Part shown: positions 9,014 through 18,456 of the stretch, one piece after another
Position numbering within the stretch: the stretch's first letter is position 1
How the letters are laid out: every line of letters starts with the position of its first letter
Notes under the pieces: generated by a model
Databases searched by the model: none
What the model saw: the letters and a program-made list of their open reading frames with translations, nothing else
What the model was told of the DNA's origin: nothing
Assembly: GCA_009781045.1 (NCBI GenBank)
Contig: WQYW01000014.1
Location: forward strand, 1-51,081
DNA length: 51,081 nucleotides
Source: Alphaproteobacteria bacterium
GTDB taxonomy: Bacteria; Pseudomonadota; Alphaproteobacteria; Rhizobiales; Xanthobacteraceae
Direction: 5' to 3'
Program-made: the position numbers and the translations under genes

Positions 9014-10036
9014 GTGACGCTTGGGATATCGCGGCTCTATTGCCGCATCGCCATTCACATCGGCCGTGCGCTTGTGAAGCTGTTGCTGGGCTTTCCTCTC
9101 TGGTCAGGGAAACGGCGCCGGCACGAGATCGCCCGGTGGTCCGCGCAGGCGCTCGGCATCTTCGGAATCGCCACCGGAACCATCGGCCGGCCGCCGCAGT
9201 TGCCGGTTCTCTTTGTTGCGAACCACGTCTCCTGGCTCGATATCCTCGTCATCCTCAGCCATTTCGACGTCGTGTTCGTGGCAAAAGAGGAGGTCCGGCG
9301 CTGGCCGGTTCTGGGCTTCATCGTCGCCCGCGTCGGCACCGTCTTCGTAGCGCGACGACGGAGTCGGCAGATCCCCTCACAGGTCAGCGCCTGCGCGCAA
9401 AAGCTGGTCTGCGGCACATCGGTCTGCGTCTTTCCCGAGGGCACCTCCAGCGATGGCAGTGACGTCCTGCCTTTCCGCAGTTCCCTGCTGCAGGCCGCCA
9501 TGGATGCCGGCGTTGCCGTCCAGCCCCTCGCCATAAGCTACCGCCATCCCGACGGCAGTCGCGCAACCGAGGCGGCCTTCACTGGTGACATGAGCCTGAT
9601 CGGGTCGTTTCGTCTGCTGGCTCGTCACCGCTCCATCGCCGCACAGCTCCAGATTCTGCCGCTCATCCTGTCTGCATTCGGGACACGTGCGACAATTGCA
9701 CAATGCGCCGAGTCCTCCCTGCGGCGCGCGCTGCGGGTGAGCGGCTACGACCCGCCCGGCCCGCAGCAGCCCCAGGCAGCCGACGGCGTCGCACACAATC
9801 CACACATCTCCACAGTCCCTGTCGACGAAATCACCACTCCGGCCGGGAGCGTCGCGGCTTCTTCACATTCTCCCGATAACAGCTCGCATGACACCATAGA
9901 GGACCTCGACATTACGCATGCACCTGGAAACCGAAACCGATCTCAGCCTCGACCAGTGGGAAACCCTGAAAACCCTCTGCCGGCCCGCCCAGGGCCGGCG
10001 CCTCATCAACCGCCGGTTCCTGGCACCGCTGATTGA
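9014..10036 (+). CDS. olsA: Lyso-ornithine lipid O-acyltransferase (PlsC family)
   Basis: OlsA adds the second acyl chain to lyso-ornithine lipid at the inner membrane. The PlsC signature is clear: NHVSWLDIL (the HX4D catalytic motif, about residue 74) and FPEGTSSDG (about residue 143), preceded by a hydrophobic N-terminal anchor. GTG 9014 follows a GGGGG stretch and lies 19 bases after olsB. The family usually ends soon after the fold, around residue 245 here. This frame instead runs on for some 95 residues of Pro/Ser/Asn-rich sequence that looks like translated intergenic DNA, and it overlaps the next small gene by 119 bases in another frame. The original stop has probably been lost, with uncertain effect on activity. 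Confidence 0.88.
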   Translation: MTLGISRLYCRIAIHIGRALVKLLLGFPLWSGKRRRHEIARWSAQALGIFGIATGTIGRPPQLPVLFVANHVSWLDILVILSHFDVVFVAKEEVRRWPVLGFIVARVGTVFVARRRSRQIPSQVSACAQKLVCGTSVCVFPEGTSSDGSDVLPFRSSLLQAAMDAGVAVQPLAISYRHPDGSRATEAAFTGDMSLIGSFRLLARHRSIAAQLQILPLILSAFGTRATIAQCAESSLRRALRVSGYDPPGPQQPQAADGVAHNPHISTVPVDEITTPAGSVAASSHSPDNSSHDTIEDLDITHAPGNRNRSQPRPVGNPENPLPARPGPAPHQPPVPGTAD

Positions 10037-10139
10037 CCTCGGCCTTGCAGAATGGCACGGCGAACTGCCGGTGCTGACGTCAAGGGGGCGCTGCGTATTG
10101 ATCCGGGGTGCCGCCAAACTGCTGGACCTCGCCGCCTGA
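9918..10139 (+). CDS. Small winged-helix-like hypothetical protein (73 aa)
   Basis: The 73-residue frame has strong coding character: MHLETETDLSLDQWETLKTL, then NRRFLAPLIDLGLAEW, then LTSRGRCVLIRGA. The pattern of an initial helix, a Leu-rich recognition-like helix, a short LTxxG wing and a final helix resembles compact winged-helix domains, so DNA binding is possible but unproven. It overlaps the 3' extension of olsA. A GAGG lies 13 bases upstream of the ATG, rather far for a ribosome binding site, so translational coupling to olsA is possible. It may be co-transcribed with olsBA. No family name is claimed. Confidence 0.55.
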   Translation: MHLETETDLSLDQWETLKTLCRPAQGRRLINRRFLAPLIDLGLAEWHGELPVLTSRGRCVLIRGAAKLLDLAA

Positions 10140-10781
10140 TCGAATACCCGGTCTCCCCCTTCTCCGCCTCGAACGGTCTGTCCCCATCTGCCGCGAGGCA
10201 ATGCCGGTCTGATCGAAAAGTCGGAATCTGTTCGCGCAACACCGCCGTCAGGCCGGCGGCGCAGGCTTCATCGCCATCAGGCCCTGATGTGGGAAGCGGT
10301 CCTGGCAATCCTGCGGCACGCTGTTCCCTTGAGCGCTCCACCTGTAGCCGGGATCGCCAGAAACCGCCCGGGAAAGCCGCCAGACGGGGTCCATCGACGG
10401 TCGTCAGAATCCGTCCTCGCGGCGCGCCGCGCGTATTCCAGGCCTGCCTTCGAATCCGACATCACCCTGACGCTTCGTGCCGAAACGGCGGCCGACCAGC
10501 ATTTTGGCGGCCCCCACCCTGCCCCGGGGACGACAGGCCGATCGACGATTCCTGTCCGGTGAGGTTGGCACGCCTTTCAGATTTCAGACAGGCCAGAGCA
10601 TTGTGGTCGATCCCAAAAACGGCAGTTGGGATTCCGCGCAGCAGGAACAAGGTTCGGTATTCATAATACGTCGCCATTGCTTTGGCCAATTCCAGATCAT
10701 AGGTCACCAGCCCTCGGGAGAAAAGTGGCGGCTGCAAAATCGCGATTCGCAACAATGACTCCCGTGCGCATGCACACCGCC
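10140..10781. other. Gene-poor region with a possible minus-strand fragment
   Basis: No intact gene is supported. On the minus strand 10560-10785 reads somewhat like protein (RIAILQPPLFSRGLVTYDLE), directly after the point where the DUF262 gene breaks off. I cannot assign it, and it may be the unrelated sequence joined at that break. Confidence 0.35.
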
Positions 10782-11393
10782 TCAAACTTCAACAGTTACA
10801 GAAATGAGAAGCGCGCGGTTTTCAATAAACTCCAGGAAATCAAGGAGAATGTCATCTGGCGTTTGAGTGGTCTCAGTCAAATTCCTGAGGAACGACGAAG
10901 CGTGGGTGATCGCCTTCGCGATCCGCTCCTGAGCTGAATTGGATGGCTCCGTCGCCCGGTCCGGATGGCCGGGGGGCAGCACAGCACGCTTGATGAAGAA
11001 ATCGCGGTCCTCTTCGATCAGGTGCAGCTGCGCCACCGATTCCTGCGTCCGGATATCGCGTTTTGACAGGAATTCCCATTCGATGTCCTGTGCGCGTTCC
11101 GTTTGACCGTTTTCTGCGAAATAGTCACGGATGGCTGCCAGCAGAATGCTCACCGTTACGAGGCGTTGTTGCCCGTCGATGATACGGAGGCGGCCATCGT
11201 CTCCGCCGGCAAGCACGATCGTCCCGAGAGAATACTCTTCGGACTGCCGCATCTCGGCATCCTTGATGTCGCGATACAAATCATCGACCTGTTTCCCGGT
11301 CCAGGAATACGACCGCTGATGGGGAGGCACAGTGAACCGCGTCTGCTTGAGAAGCCTGCCGATTCCAACCTGATCAGAATGTATTTTTTTCAT
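10782..11393 (-). pseudogene. DUF262 (GmrSD-type) N-terminal fragment
   Basis: DUF262 proteins carry a ParB/Srx-like nuclease domain and include the GmrS part of type IV restriction systems that cut modified phage DNA. The N-terminal hallmarks are present: VPPHQRSYSWTGKQVDDL near residue 22 and the LRIIDGQQRLVTVSILLAAI motif (DGQQR) near residue 69. The frame ends after about 203 residues at the beta-strand (ALLISVTVEV) that normally precedes the Asn-Asp-Arg-Gly block, so more than half of a usual DUF262 protein is missing. The start ATG 11393 has AGAGGA 11 bases upstream. The loss of the C-terminal HNH/DUF1524 region implies a non-functional remnant. Confidence 0.75.
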
Positions 11394-11409
11394 CCTTGCC
11401 GGGTTCCTC

Positions 11410-11784
11410 TCATGCTCTCTCGTGTCTTCCAGTGTCCACCTCGACTCGGCCGCCAGCCTGAGGGAAATCGCTCACATTCACTCCCACCCACCCATAGAAA
11501 GCGCGCAGGACGCACCGCTCATGCTCCCGATCCACGCCAGTCTCCCGCCAGCTGTGCCGGCGCACCAGCGTGAAAGCGCTCATCTCCCGCCATGATTCCA
11601 GACAGCGCAGTCTTGTCCCATAATGGAAAGTGTCATTCAGAACAAACCGGATCGTTATGGCAATATTGTGCCGGGGCTGCGATATCGGATCGGGAAAAGA
11701 CCCTTTCCGGCAAAAGAAGTGAGACGTGATGCTGGTAATCGGCTGCCGCGGAAATTCGCAATTATTCCCAGGGGGCACGAGCAA
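11410..11784 (-). CDS. Doubtful hypothetical ORF upstream of the DUF262 fragment
   Basis: A 124-residue minus-strand frame ends 16 bases before the DUF262 start, so it could be the first gene of that unit. Its second half has GC-ending codons and protein-like composition (LRCLESWREMSAFTLVRRHS, then CVLRAFYGWVGVNVSDF), but the first half looks random. No family is recognised. It may be a fragment or a chance frame. Confidence 0.25.
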   Translation of the reverse strand: MLVPPGNNCEFPRQPITSITSHFFCRKGSFPDPISQPRHNIAITIRFVLNDTFHYGTRLRCLESWREMSAFTLVRRHSWRETGVDREHERCVLRAFYGWVGVNVSDFPQAGGRVEVDTGRHERA

Positions 11785-12264
11785 AGCGAGAGGGGCGTAA
11801 GGAGCCTCTTGCGGAACTGCGGGCTTGCGCGGCCTGGCTGAAAGCGGCCTGCAGGAAACAGATCGGACCGGAGCGTCTGATCAGATCCACAGCAGGCCCC
11901 CTCCAGGGCGGAACTGCCGCTCTTCGCGCGGATGAAGGCGGCAGGTTTCGGGAAATATTCGACCGCTTTCTGGTGCCTCGCGTTTCGGCAACCATTCCAG
12001 GGCGATTCGAACCGTCAAAGACCTCACAGGATGACCTGCGGAAAGATGACGGGTACCGGATCGCAGCAGGCTGCAAAGGCCGAGGTCCGAAAGCGCCCCC
12101 AAGCCTGCGGGGCTTTCCTCTCCTCTGGCTGCCTGAATGACTGACCGACCGTTAGTCTGATGTCTGATCGTCCATCCGGTGCCGCTCGGTGCGGAACTCC
12201 CGAAAATCTCACCCACGAAGACACGCGCGGCAAGACCTTCCGGGACAGACCGCAACGAACGCTT
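11785..12264. other. Intergenic region, nothing recognised
   Basis: Several overlapping frames exist on both strands but none has motif content or a ribosome binding site that sets it apart. The region follows the 3' end of the AAA ATPase gene. Confidence 0.35.
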
Positions 12265-13566
12265 TCAGGGCAGCGGCGCGCCCGCCGCCTCATCGCGTCG
12301 CGCCGCTGCATTCCAGGCCTGGCGCCGGATAAAGCCCGTCAGCTGCGGAACCGCAAAACAATAGGCACCGCGCCCGTTTCGATGGATCAGCCCTTTTCCG
12401 GTCAGATGCCCAAGCATCTGGATGGCATGGCTTGGCGTAAAGGGACGCCTGAGCAGGTTGTGGGAGGCGGATGTGATGTCCTGGAGCGAAAACCCGCCCT
12501 CGGCGTGTTCCAGTGTAGCAATCACCTGCAGGAAGATCTGCTGGCGCCCGGTTGCCCGGTTCCATTGCGGAGCGAAGAAGTCGAGATCGAGCTTTGCTGC
12601 TATTTCCCGCATCGGGACAAAGGGAACGGCTCCGGCGCCAATGGTGCCGAGCCAGGCATCAAAGGTCTCGCGACAGATATATTGAATGAGGAAAGGGTGT
12701 CCTTTCGATTCTTCCGTGATGCAGGCGACCACGGTTTCCGGGAAAGTCAGTGTGCTCCCGCTTCGTGCCATCGTCTCCTGGATGGCATCGCGGGTTTCGC
12801 TCTCGGTGAGCCGGTGCAGCGTGAGGCTCTGAAACATGCTCTCGGTGGAGTTCCGCGCATCCCTGAGAAGGGCCGGCAGAGCGGGCCGGCCGGCCATGAT
12901 CAGGAGGAACCGGCAGCCAGGGTCGCGCCTCTGGAGATTTGCCAGCACGTCACAGACCAGCGACAGCGGAAACTGCTGACGCTCCGTGCTGTCCGCCAGG
13001 TTCTGCGCATCATCAAATGCAACGACGATACCTCTCCGCCCGGCGCGGGATATGATTTCGGCAACCTGCCCGAGAACCGCTTTCAGCCTGTCGGAGGCAA
13101 ATCCCGGCTCGGCATTGTAGATCCTGTGGAGATCATCAAGCACGGACACTCCAGCCCGCACCTCATCGCCGCCGGAACAGACGATGGGAGCCAGCGCCAC
13201 AGCCAGATCCACCATCAGGCGTTCTGCCACATCCTTTTCCGCGACAGCAGCCGCTTCGGTCCAGGCGCTGCCGATCCAAAGGAATTGATGTTCCAGCACC
13301 AGCCGACGAAACTCCGCCAGGAGCGCGGTCTTGCCGATACCGGCCTCACCCGTGATCAGGATATTGCCCGTCCAGCTGCGCTCCTCGAGCGCCTTGTTGA
13401 GCAGCTTGTCGAGTACCCTGGCAAAAGCACGCTGTTCATCGACACGACCGGCCAGAAAGATGGGCCGCAGACCCGGCCCCGGGGAAAACGGGTTCCGTGG
13501 CTGCAGCAGCGCAGCCGCATCCTGCATGTCCGGACCTGATTTGGCAGGTTGACTGAATTCAGCCAT
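12265..13566 (-). CDS. Orphan AAA/STAND-like ATPase
   Basis: A 433-residue ATP-binding protein. A P-loop (GEAGIGKT, residues 73-80) follows a FLAGRVDEQRAF entry motif typical of AAA_16/NACHT-like ATPases. Walker B reads VVAFDDAQNL (residues 181-190), and a sensor-1-like stretch (FLLIMAGRPALP) follows. The C-terminal quarter is helical with a winged-helix-like segment (residues about 360-420), which may bind DNA or a partner. No transmembrane or enzymatic effector domain is fused, so the partner must be encoded elsewhere, if it exists. It lies next to a truncated DUF262 gene, which suggests a former defence or mobile context. The start ATG has no obvious Shine-Dalgarno; ATG 13527 is an alternative. 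Confidence 0.7.
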   Translation of the reverse strand: MAEFSQPAKSGPDMQDAAALLQPRNPFSPGPGLRPIFLAGRVDEQRAFARVLDKLLNKALEERSWTGNILITGEAGIGKTALLAEFRRLVLEHQFLWIGSAWTEAAAVAEKDVAERLMVDLAVALAPIVCSGGDEVRAGVSVLDDLHRIYNAEPGFASDRLKAVLGQVAEIISRAGRRGIVVAFDDAQNLADSTERQQFPLSLVCDVLANLQRRDPGCRFLLIMAGRPALPALLRDARNSTESMFQSLTLHRLTESETRDAIQETMARSGSTLTFPETVVACITEESKGHPFLIQYICRETFDAWLGTIGAGAVPFVPMREIAAKLDLDFFAPQWNRATGRQQIFLQVIATLEHAEGGFSLQDITSASHNLLRRPFTPSHAIQMLGHLTGKGLIHRNGRGAYCFAVPQLTGFIRRQAWNAAARRDEAAGAPLP

Positions 13567-13729
13567 GAACGTAAATTTAGCAGCATGGCTGATTCATTGT
13601 AAAGACCGGAGATGAATGCGCGTTCATTTTCGGCAGGCTCAGACCACCACAACCTGTCCTACAACCGCGATTCATCCCTCTGCTTTGCTCGACAAGCCCC
13701 GATTCCGTCCCCAAACCTCATTTAGCGTC

Positions 13730-13758
13730 TTGACAATCCACGCTATTTTCACAGAAAT
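13730..13758 (+). promoter_or_regulatory. Candidate ihfB promoter
   Basis: A perfect -35-like TTGACA lies at 13730-13735 in the gap between the divergent ATPase gene and ihfB. The hexamer 17 bases downstream (AGAAAT) is a poor -10, so the assignment is tentative. Because ihfB has lost its usual upstream neighbour, it needs a promoter in this gap. Confidence 0.3.
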
Positions 13759-13790
13759 GGCCGCCTGCATCCCCCGGATCCCACCCCTCG

Positions 13791-14093
13791 ATGATCAAAT
13801 CCGAACTCGTTCAGCGCATCGCCGAGCACAACCCGCACCTTTACCAGCGGGATGTCGAAAATATTGTGAACGCAATCCTTGAGGAGATCGTTGCGGCGCT
13901 AGCGCGCGGCGATCGTGTCGAGTTGCGTGGCTTCGGCGCCTTCTCCGTCAAACATCGCCCGGCCCGCGCCGGACGCAATCCACGCACTGGCGCCCATGTT
14001 CCGGTGGAACAGAAGAGTGTTCCGTTCTTCAAGACCGGCAAAGAAATGCGCGAGCGGCTCAACCGCGAGGCTGGCGACGCCGCAAGCGACTGA
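13791..14093 (+). CDS. ihfB: Integration host factor, beta subunit
   Basis: One half of the DNA-bending heterodimer IHF (HU/IHF superfamily), used in replication, recombination and transcription. At 100 residues it has the normal length. It begins [17 protein letters not shown], carries the core [17 protein letters not shown] and the beta-arm [11 protein letters not shown] with its intercalating proline, and ends with [13 protein letters not shown]. The ATG follows a Pro/His-coding stretch without a strong ribosome binding site. It is followed 28 bases later by the LapA-domain gene, a conserved alphaproteobacterial pairing. rpsA, often found just upstream in related genomes, is absent and replaced by the accessory ATPase region. 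Confidence 0.95.
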   Translation: MIKSELVQRIAEHNPHLYQRDVENIVNAILEEIVAALARGDRVELRGFGAFSVKHRPARAGRNPRTGAHVPVEQKSVPFFKTGKEMRERLNREAGDAASD

Positions 14094-14121
14094 TCCGGTT
14101 GTTGAGAGAGGCGATAAGGCG

Positions 14122-14556
14122 ATGAGGAAAATCCTGACCACGCCGATTCTGGCTCTCCTCAGCGTGATGCTGGTCATCTTTGCGGTCGCCAACCGCCATC
14201 CGGTGACAGTGTCTTTCGACCCCTTTCTGGGCAATGACCCTGCCCTGAGTGTGGCGCTGCCGCTCTTCGTGGTCCTGATTCTGGTTGCCATTCTCGGCGT
14301 GATCGCCGGTGGCAGCGCGGCCTGGCTGGGGCAGCGCCGCTGGCGGCGTGCGGCGCGGCGCCACGCCAGGGAGGCAAGGCTGCTCAAGGCCGCGGCCGGA
14401 CAGAATCCGGAAAATGCGCCCTGGACCAGCAGGCTGCCGGATATCAAGGCCCCGCCTGGTGACGCCGCCCGCAGCCCTGAAGTCTCCGTCCTCCCGGCCG
14501 CCCTGACCCCGCTGCTGCCTGCCGCCAGTGCGGACAAACCCCGCCTCAGCCATTAA
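14122..14556 (+). CDS. LapA-domain (DUF1049) membrane protein
   Basis: A 144-residue inner-membrane protein of the lipopolysaccharide-assembly-protein-A domain type. Two hydrophobic segments are visible at about residues 5-22 and 46-66, separated by VANRHPVTVSFDPF, the typical short periplasmic stretch of DUF1049. The cytoplasmic tail is basic (QRRWRRAARRHAREAR), then Pro/Ala-rich. In Escherichia coli LapA-type proteins act with LapB in controlling LPS synthesis; whether this alphaproteobacterial homologue does so is unknown. It is conserved between ihfB and trpF in this lineage, consistent with one transcription unit. Confidence 0.85.
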   Translation: MRKILTTPILALLSVMLVIFAVANRHPVTVSFDPFLGNDPALSVALPLFVVLILVAILGVIAGGSAAWLGQRRWRRAARRHAREARLLKAAAGQNPENAPWTSRLPDIKAPPGDAARSPEVSVLPAALTPLLPAASADKPRLSH

Positions 14557-14615
14557 GAATTCACTTCCCTGCCACCGTCTTTGGTTGCGGCAGGCGTTGC
14601 CGGGTCTCAGGAACC

Positions 14616-15260
14616 ATGTCTGTCGTGATCAAAATCTGTGGCCTGTCGCGCAGCGACACGCTGGAGGCAGCGCTGGAGGCCGGCACCGACATGGTCGGTT
14701 TTGTCTTCTTCCCGCCATCCCCCCGTCATGTCACCCTGCCTCAGGCGCGCCAGCTCGGGAACCTGGTCAGGGGCCGCGCCCTCAAGGTCGCGCTCACCGT
14801 CGACGCCGACGACACCACCCTGGGAGAAATTGTGGCGGCAGTTGAACCCGACCTCCTCCAGCTCCACGGTCGTGAAAGCCTGGAGCGGCTCAGCGCCATC
14901 CGCGCCCGCTTCGGCCTCCCGGTGATCAAGGCGATTGCGGTCCAAACCGCGGCCGACCTGGTGCCGGCACAGGCCTTTGCCAGAGCCGGGGCGCGGATCC
15001 TGTTTGATGCCAAACCGCCCGATGGCGCCGGCCGCCCCGGCGGTCTCGGCACCGCCTTCGACTGGCATCTGCTCAAAAACCTTGATCTGGGTGCGGATTT
15101 CATGCTCTCGGGCGGGCTTGATGCTGGCAATGTGCAGACCGCCATCGCCATTACCCGCCCTGGCGGCGTTGACGTATCCTCGGGTGTCGAGGCTCGCCCC
15201 GGGGTAAAAGATGCCGCATTGATAAACGCCTTCATTCGCGCCGTGCGCGCGTCCGCCTGA
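14616..15260 (+). CDS. trpF: Phosphoribosylanthranilate isomerase
   Basis: TrpF catalyses the Amadori rearrangement of phosphoribosylanthranilate to CdRP in tryptophan synthesis. The 214-residue TIM barrel shows KICGLSR with the catalytic Cys8, [21 protein letters not shown], and the phosphate-binding end [10 protein letters not shown] and [18 protein letters not shown] 14616 has AGGA four bases upstream. It is 70 bases upstream of trpB and begins the trpFBA cluster; trpE, trpD, trpC and trpG lie elsewhere, as is usual in this group. Confidence 0.96.
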   Translation: MSVVIKICGLSRSDTLEAALEAGTDMVGFVFFPPSPRHVTLPQARQLGNLVRGRALKVALTVDADDTTLGEIVAAVEPDLLQLHGRESLERLSAIRARFGLPVIKAIAVQTAADLVPAQAFARAGARILFDAKPPDGAGRPGGLGTAFDWHLLKNLDLGADFMLSGGLDAGNVQTAIAITRPGGVDVSSGVEARPGVKDAALINAFIRAVRASA

Positions 15261-15330
15261 CCAAACCGCTTCCCGCCTGACCCGAAGGCGGGGCGCAAGC
15301 TGCATAAGAACAAGCCCCGCGAAGAGCCCA

Positions 15331-16572
15331 ATGAGCAACCCGACCCTGAATTCCTATCGCACCGGCCCCGACGAACGCGGTCATTTCGGCATTTTCGGTG
15401 GACGTTTCGTCGCCGAGACCCTGATGCCGCTGATCCTCGATCTCGAGCGCGCCTATGGCGAAGCACGCTCCGATCCCGCCTTCCTGGCCGAGATGGAGGG
15501 CCATCTCAGCCATTATGTCGGACGGCCCTCGCCGCTCTATTTCGCCGAACGCCTCAGCGCACATCTCGGCGGCGCCCGCATCTATCTCAAGCGGGAGGAA
15601 CTCAACCACACCGGCTCGCACAAGGTGAATAACGTGCTCGGCCAGATCCTGCTGGCGCGGCGCATGGGCAAGAAACGCATCATTGCCGAAACCGGGGCCG
15701 GCCAGCATGGTGTCGCCACGGCCACCCTGTGCGCACGTTTCGGCCTCGACTGCGTGGTCTATATGGGTGCCGTCGATGTGGCGCGGCAGGAGCCCAATGT
15801 CATGCGCATGGAGATGCTGGGGGCCCGCGTCGAGCCTGTGACCTCGGGCACGCGGACACTCAAGGATGCCATGAACGAGGCGCTGCGCGACTGGGTCGCC
15901 AATGTCCACGACACGTTCTACTGCATCGGTACCGTGGCCGGTCCCCACCCCTATCCGACGCTGGTGCGCGATTTCCAGTCGGTGATCGGTCACGAAACCC
16001 GGCGCCAGATGATGGAACGCGAAGGCCGCCTGCCCGACTCGCTGGTCGCCTGTATCGGCGGCGGCTCCAACGCCATGGGCCTGTTCCATCCCTTCCTGGA
16101 TGAGCCCACAGTCGCGATCTTCGGTGTTGAGGCCGCCGGCCACGGGCTGAACGGTCTCCATGCCGCCTCGCTTGCCGGCGGGCGGCCCGGTGTGCTCCAC
16201 GGCAACCGTACCTATCTTCTGATGAATGAGGACGGCCAGATCCAGGACGCCCATTCGATCTCGGCCGGCCTCGATTATCCCGGCATCGGTCCCGAACATT
16301 CCTGGCTCCACGAACAGGGCCGGGTCACCTATCTGTCGGCCACCGACGACGAGGCCCTGGCGGCGTTTGAACTCCTGTCGCGCCTTGAGGGCATCATCCC
16401 GGCACTCGAGCCCGCCCATGCTCTGGCCCGGGTGATGGATCTGGCGCCGGCAAGGCCGTCCGATCATCTCATGGTGGTCAATCTCTCCGGCCGCGGCGAC
16501 AAGGACGTGCCGCAGGTCGGGGAGATTCTCAGGGCCAGAAAGCATCAGACCAGGAAGGACGACACCAGGTGA
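15331..16572 (+). CDS. trpB: Tryptophan synthase beta chain
   Basis: The PLP-dependent subunit that joins indole and serine to make tryptophan, acting in a TrpA2-TrpB2 complex. At 413 residues it is full length. [15 protein letters not shown] is at the N-terminus, the PLP lysine sits in [11 protein letters not shown] (Lys98), and the phosphate-binding loop GGGSNAMG is near residue 235. [11 protein letters not shown] and the C-terminal LSGRGDKD are also present. Its stop overlaps the trpA start by the four-base GTGA, so the two are translationally coupled and made in matched amounts. Confidence 0.98.
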   Translation: MSNPTLNSYRTGPDERGHFGIFGGRFVAETLMPLILDLERAYGEARSDPAFLAEMEGHLSHYVGRPSPLYFAERLSAHLGGARIYLKREELNHTGSHKVNNVLGQILLARRMGKKRIIAETGAGQHGVATATLCARFGLDCVVYMGAVDVARQEPNVMRMEMLGARVEPVTSGTRTLKDAMNEALRDWVANVHDTFYCIGTVAGPHPYPTLVRDFQSVIGHETRRQMMEREGRLPDSLVACIGGGSNAMGLFHPFLDEPTVAIFGVEAAGHGLNGLHAASLAGGRPGVLHGNRTYLLMNEDGQIQDAHSISAGLDYPGIGPEHSWLHEQGRVTYLSATDDEALAAFELLSRLEGIIPALEPAHALARVMDLAPARPSDHLMVVNLSGRGDKDVPQVGEILRARKHQTRKDDTR

Positions 16573-17405
16573 GCCGTATCGACAGATGTTTTGCCACCCT
16601 GCAGGCGCAAGGGCGCACCGCCTTCGTCGCCTTCGTCATGGCCGGCGACCCCGATCCTGCAACCTCGCTCGAGGTGATTGCCGCACTGCCGGCAGCCGGC
16701 GCCGACATAATCGAGATCGGCATGCCCTTCAGCGATCCCATGGCCGACGGCCCGGCGATCCAGGCGGCGGGCTTACGCGCCCTCAAAGCCGGCATGACAC
16801 TGGCGCGCACGCTGGCGCTGGTGCGCGATTTCCGCAAAGCCGACGACTCCACACCGCTGGTGCTGATGGGTTATTACAACCCGATCTATGTCTATGGAGT
16901 CGACCGCTTTCTCCAGGACGCATCCCACGCCGGCGTCGACGGCCTGATCATCGTCGATCTGCCCCCCGAGGAAGACCAGGAACTCTGTCTGCCCGCGCTT
17001 CATGCCGGTCTCAATTTCATCCGCCTGGCCACCCCGACCACCGATGATGCCCGTCTGCCGTCCGTACTCGCCAACAGCTCGGGATTTGTCTATTACGTCT
17101 CGATCGCCGGCGTCACCGGTACCGCGAGCGCCGACGCGCAAAGCGTCGCCAGCGCGGTTTCCCGCATCAAGCGACACAGCGCTCTGCCGGTCTGTGTCGG
17201 ATTCGGCATCAAGAGCCCTGAGGCGGCTGCCGAAATCGGCCGCCTCGCCGACGGTGTCGTGGTTGGCAGCGCGCTGGTCAATGCCTTGAACTCCAGCCTT
17301 GATTCATCCGACAGAGCCAGCGCCGAAACCGTGCCTGCGGTGGCAGAACTGGCCCGCCGCCTCGCCGCTGGCGCCCACCAGGAACCAGAAAGCGCGGTTT
17401 ACTGA
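16569..17405 (+). CDS. trpA: Tryptophan synthase alpha chain
   Basis: TrpA cleaves indole-3-glycerol phosphate and channels indole to TrpB. The 278-residue TIM barrel carries the catalytic Glu49 and Asp60 in [14 protein letters not shown] and the phosphate-binding loops [12 protein letters not shown] and [11 protein letters not shown]. The GTG start overlaps the trpB stop. A nine-base-pair inverted repeat brackets its stop codon. Some 105 bases separate it from accD, so accD may have its own promoter or be reached by read-through. Confidence 0.98.
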   Translation: MSRIDRCFATLQAQGRTAFVAFVMAGDPDPATSLEVIAALPAAGADIIEIGMPFSDPMADGPAIQAAGLRALKAGMTLARTLALVRDFRKADDSTPLVLMGYYNPIYVYGVDRFLQDASHAGVDGLIIVDLPPEEDQELCLPALHAGLNFIRLATPTTDDARLPSVLANSSGFVYYVSIAGVTGTASADAQSVASAVSRIKRHSALPVCVGFGIKSPEAAAEIGRLADGVVVGSALVNALNSSLDSSDRASAETVPAVAELARRLAAGAHQEPESAVY

Positions 17406-17418
17406 TTTTTAAACCGCG
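17393..17418 (+). terminator. Hairpin spanning the trpA stop codon
   Basis: CGCGGTTTA (17393-17401) and TAAACCGCG (17410-17418) form a perfect nine-base-pair stem with an eight-base loop that contains the trpA stop. No T-run follows, so it is not a standard Rho-independent terminator. It could protect the trp mRNA end or attenuate read-through into accD. Confidence 0.4.
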
Positions 17419-17511
17419 GCTTGCCTGACCGCGCCAAGCCGCCTTATACCGCCCCATCTTTCAGTATCTGTGACGCGCCGGCAAAAATCCGGCGCGCACG
17501 TGGAGCAGCCC

Positions 17512-18453
17512 ATGAACTGGCTCAGCAACGTCGTCCGACCGAAAATCCGCAACATTCTGCGGCGTGACACCCCGGAGAATCTGTGGATCAAATGTCCCGA
17601 TTCGGGACAATTGGTATTCGCCAAGGACGTCGAAGCCAATCAGTTCGTTATCCCCGGCTCGAATTATCACATGCGCATGGGCGCAGTGGCCCGGCTCAAG
17701 TCGATTTTCGACAATGAGACCTGGTTCGATGTGGCGCTGCCTGAGGTCACTGCCGACCCGCTCAAATTCCGCGACGAGAAGCGCTATGCGGATCGCATCC
17801 GCGACGCCCGCGCCAAGACCGGCCTCCACGACGCCGTCAAGGTCGGCTATGGCCGGCTTGAGGGTGCCCCTGTGGTTATTGCCGCACAGGATTTCGCCTT
17901 TATGGGCGGCTCGCTCGGCATGGCGGCGGGCGAGGCCATCGTGCGCGGGCTTGAGCTTGCTCTGGAAAAGGGCGCGCCCTTCATCATTTTCGCAGCTTCC
18001 GGCGGGGCGCGGATGCAGGAAGGCATTCTCTCCCTGATGCAGCTGCCCCGGACCACGGTGGCGATTCAGATGCTGCGCGAGGCGCGGCTGCCCTATATCG
18101 TGGTGCTGACCAATCCCACCACCGGCGGCGCCACCGCCTCCTATGGCATGCTGGGCGATGTCCATATTGCGGAACCGGGGGCACTGATCGGCTTTGCCGG
18201 CGCCCGGGTGATCGAACAGACCATTCGCGAGAAGCTGCCCGAAGGCTTCCAGCGCGCCGAATATCTCCAGGAACACGGCATGGTCGACATGGTGGTGCAT
18301 CGCCATGACCTGCGTCCGACACTGGGCCGGCTGTGCCGTATCCTCACGCGGTCGCCCGCGATCGAAAGCGCCGCCAAACCCGCCGCTGCCGTGACCCGCG
18401 CCGCCCAGATCGTGGCCGCTGCCGAGGTGGCACCGGCTGCGCCCCAGGCTTAA
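17512..18453 (+). CDS. accD: Acetyl-CoA carboxylase carboxyltransferase, beta subunit
   Basis: AccD works with AccA to carboxylate acetyl-CoA in the first step of fatty acid synthesis. I place the start at ATG 17512 ([14 protein letters not shown]) because GGAG lies six bases upstream; the open frame reaches back to 17470. The carboxyltransferase core is intact ([63 protein letters not shown]). The N-terminal zinc ribbon is degenerate. Of the four cysteines present in the Escherichia coli protein only the first remains (IKCPDSG), and the second pair is replaced by IPGS. This matches rhizobial AccD proteins and is therefore probably a lineage trait, not damage. folC follows after three bases. 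Confidence 0.96.
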   Translation: MNWLSNVVRPKIRNILRRDTPENLWIKCPDSGQLVFAKDVEANQFVIPGSNYHMRMGAVARLKSIFDNETWFDVALPEVTADPLKFRDEKRYADRIRDARAKTGLHDAVKVGYGRLEGAPVVIAAQDFAFMGGSLGMAAGEAIVRGLELALEKGAPFIIFAASGGARMQEGILSLMQLPRTTVAIQMLREARLPYIVVLTNPTTGGATASYGMLGDVHIAEPGALIGFAGARVIEQTIREKLPEGFQRAEYLQEHGMVDMVVHRHDLRPTLGRLCRILTRSPAIESAAKPAAAVTRAAQIVAAAEVAPAAPQA

Positions 18454-18456
18454 ACC

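Noticed and set aside
12160..13539. A 459-residue plus-strand frame opposite the AAA ATPase
   Set aside because: The ATPase on the minus strand has Walker A and B motifs; this frame has none.
15232..16545. A 437-residue minus-strand frame opposite trpB
   Set aside because: TrpB is unmistakable on the plus strand.
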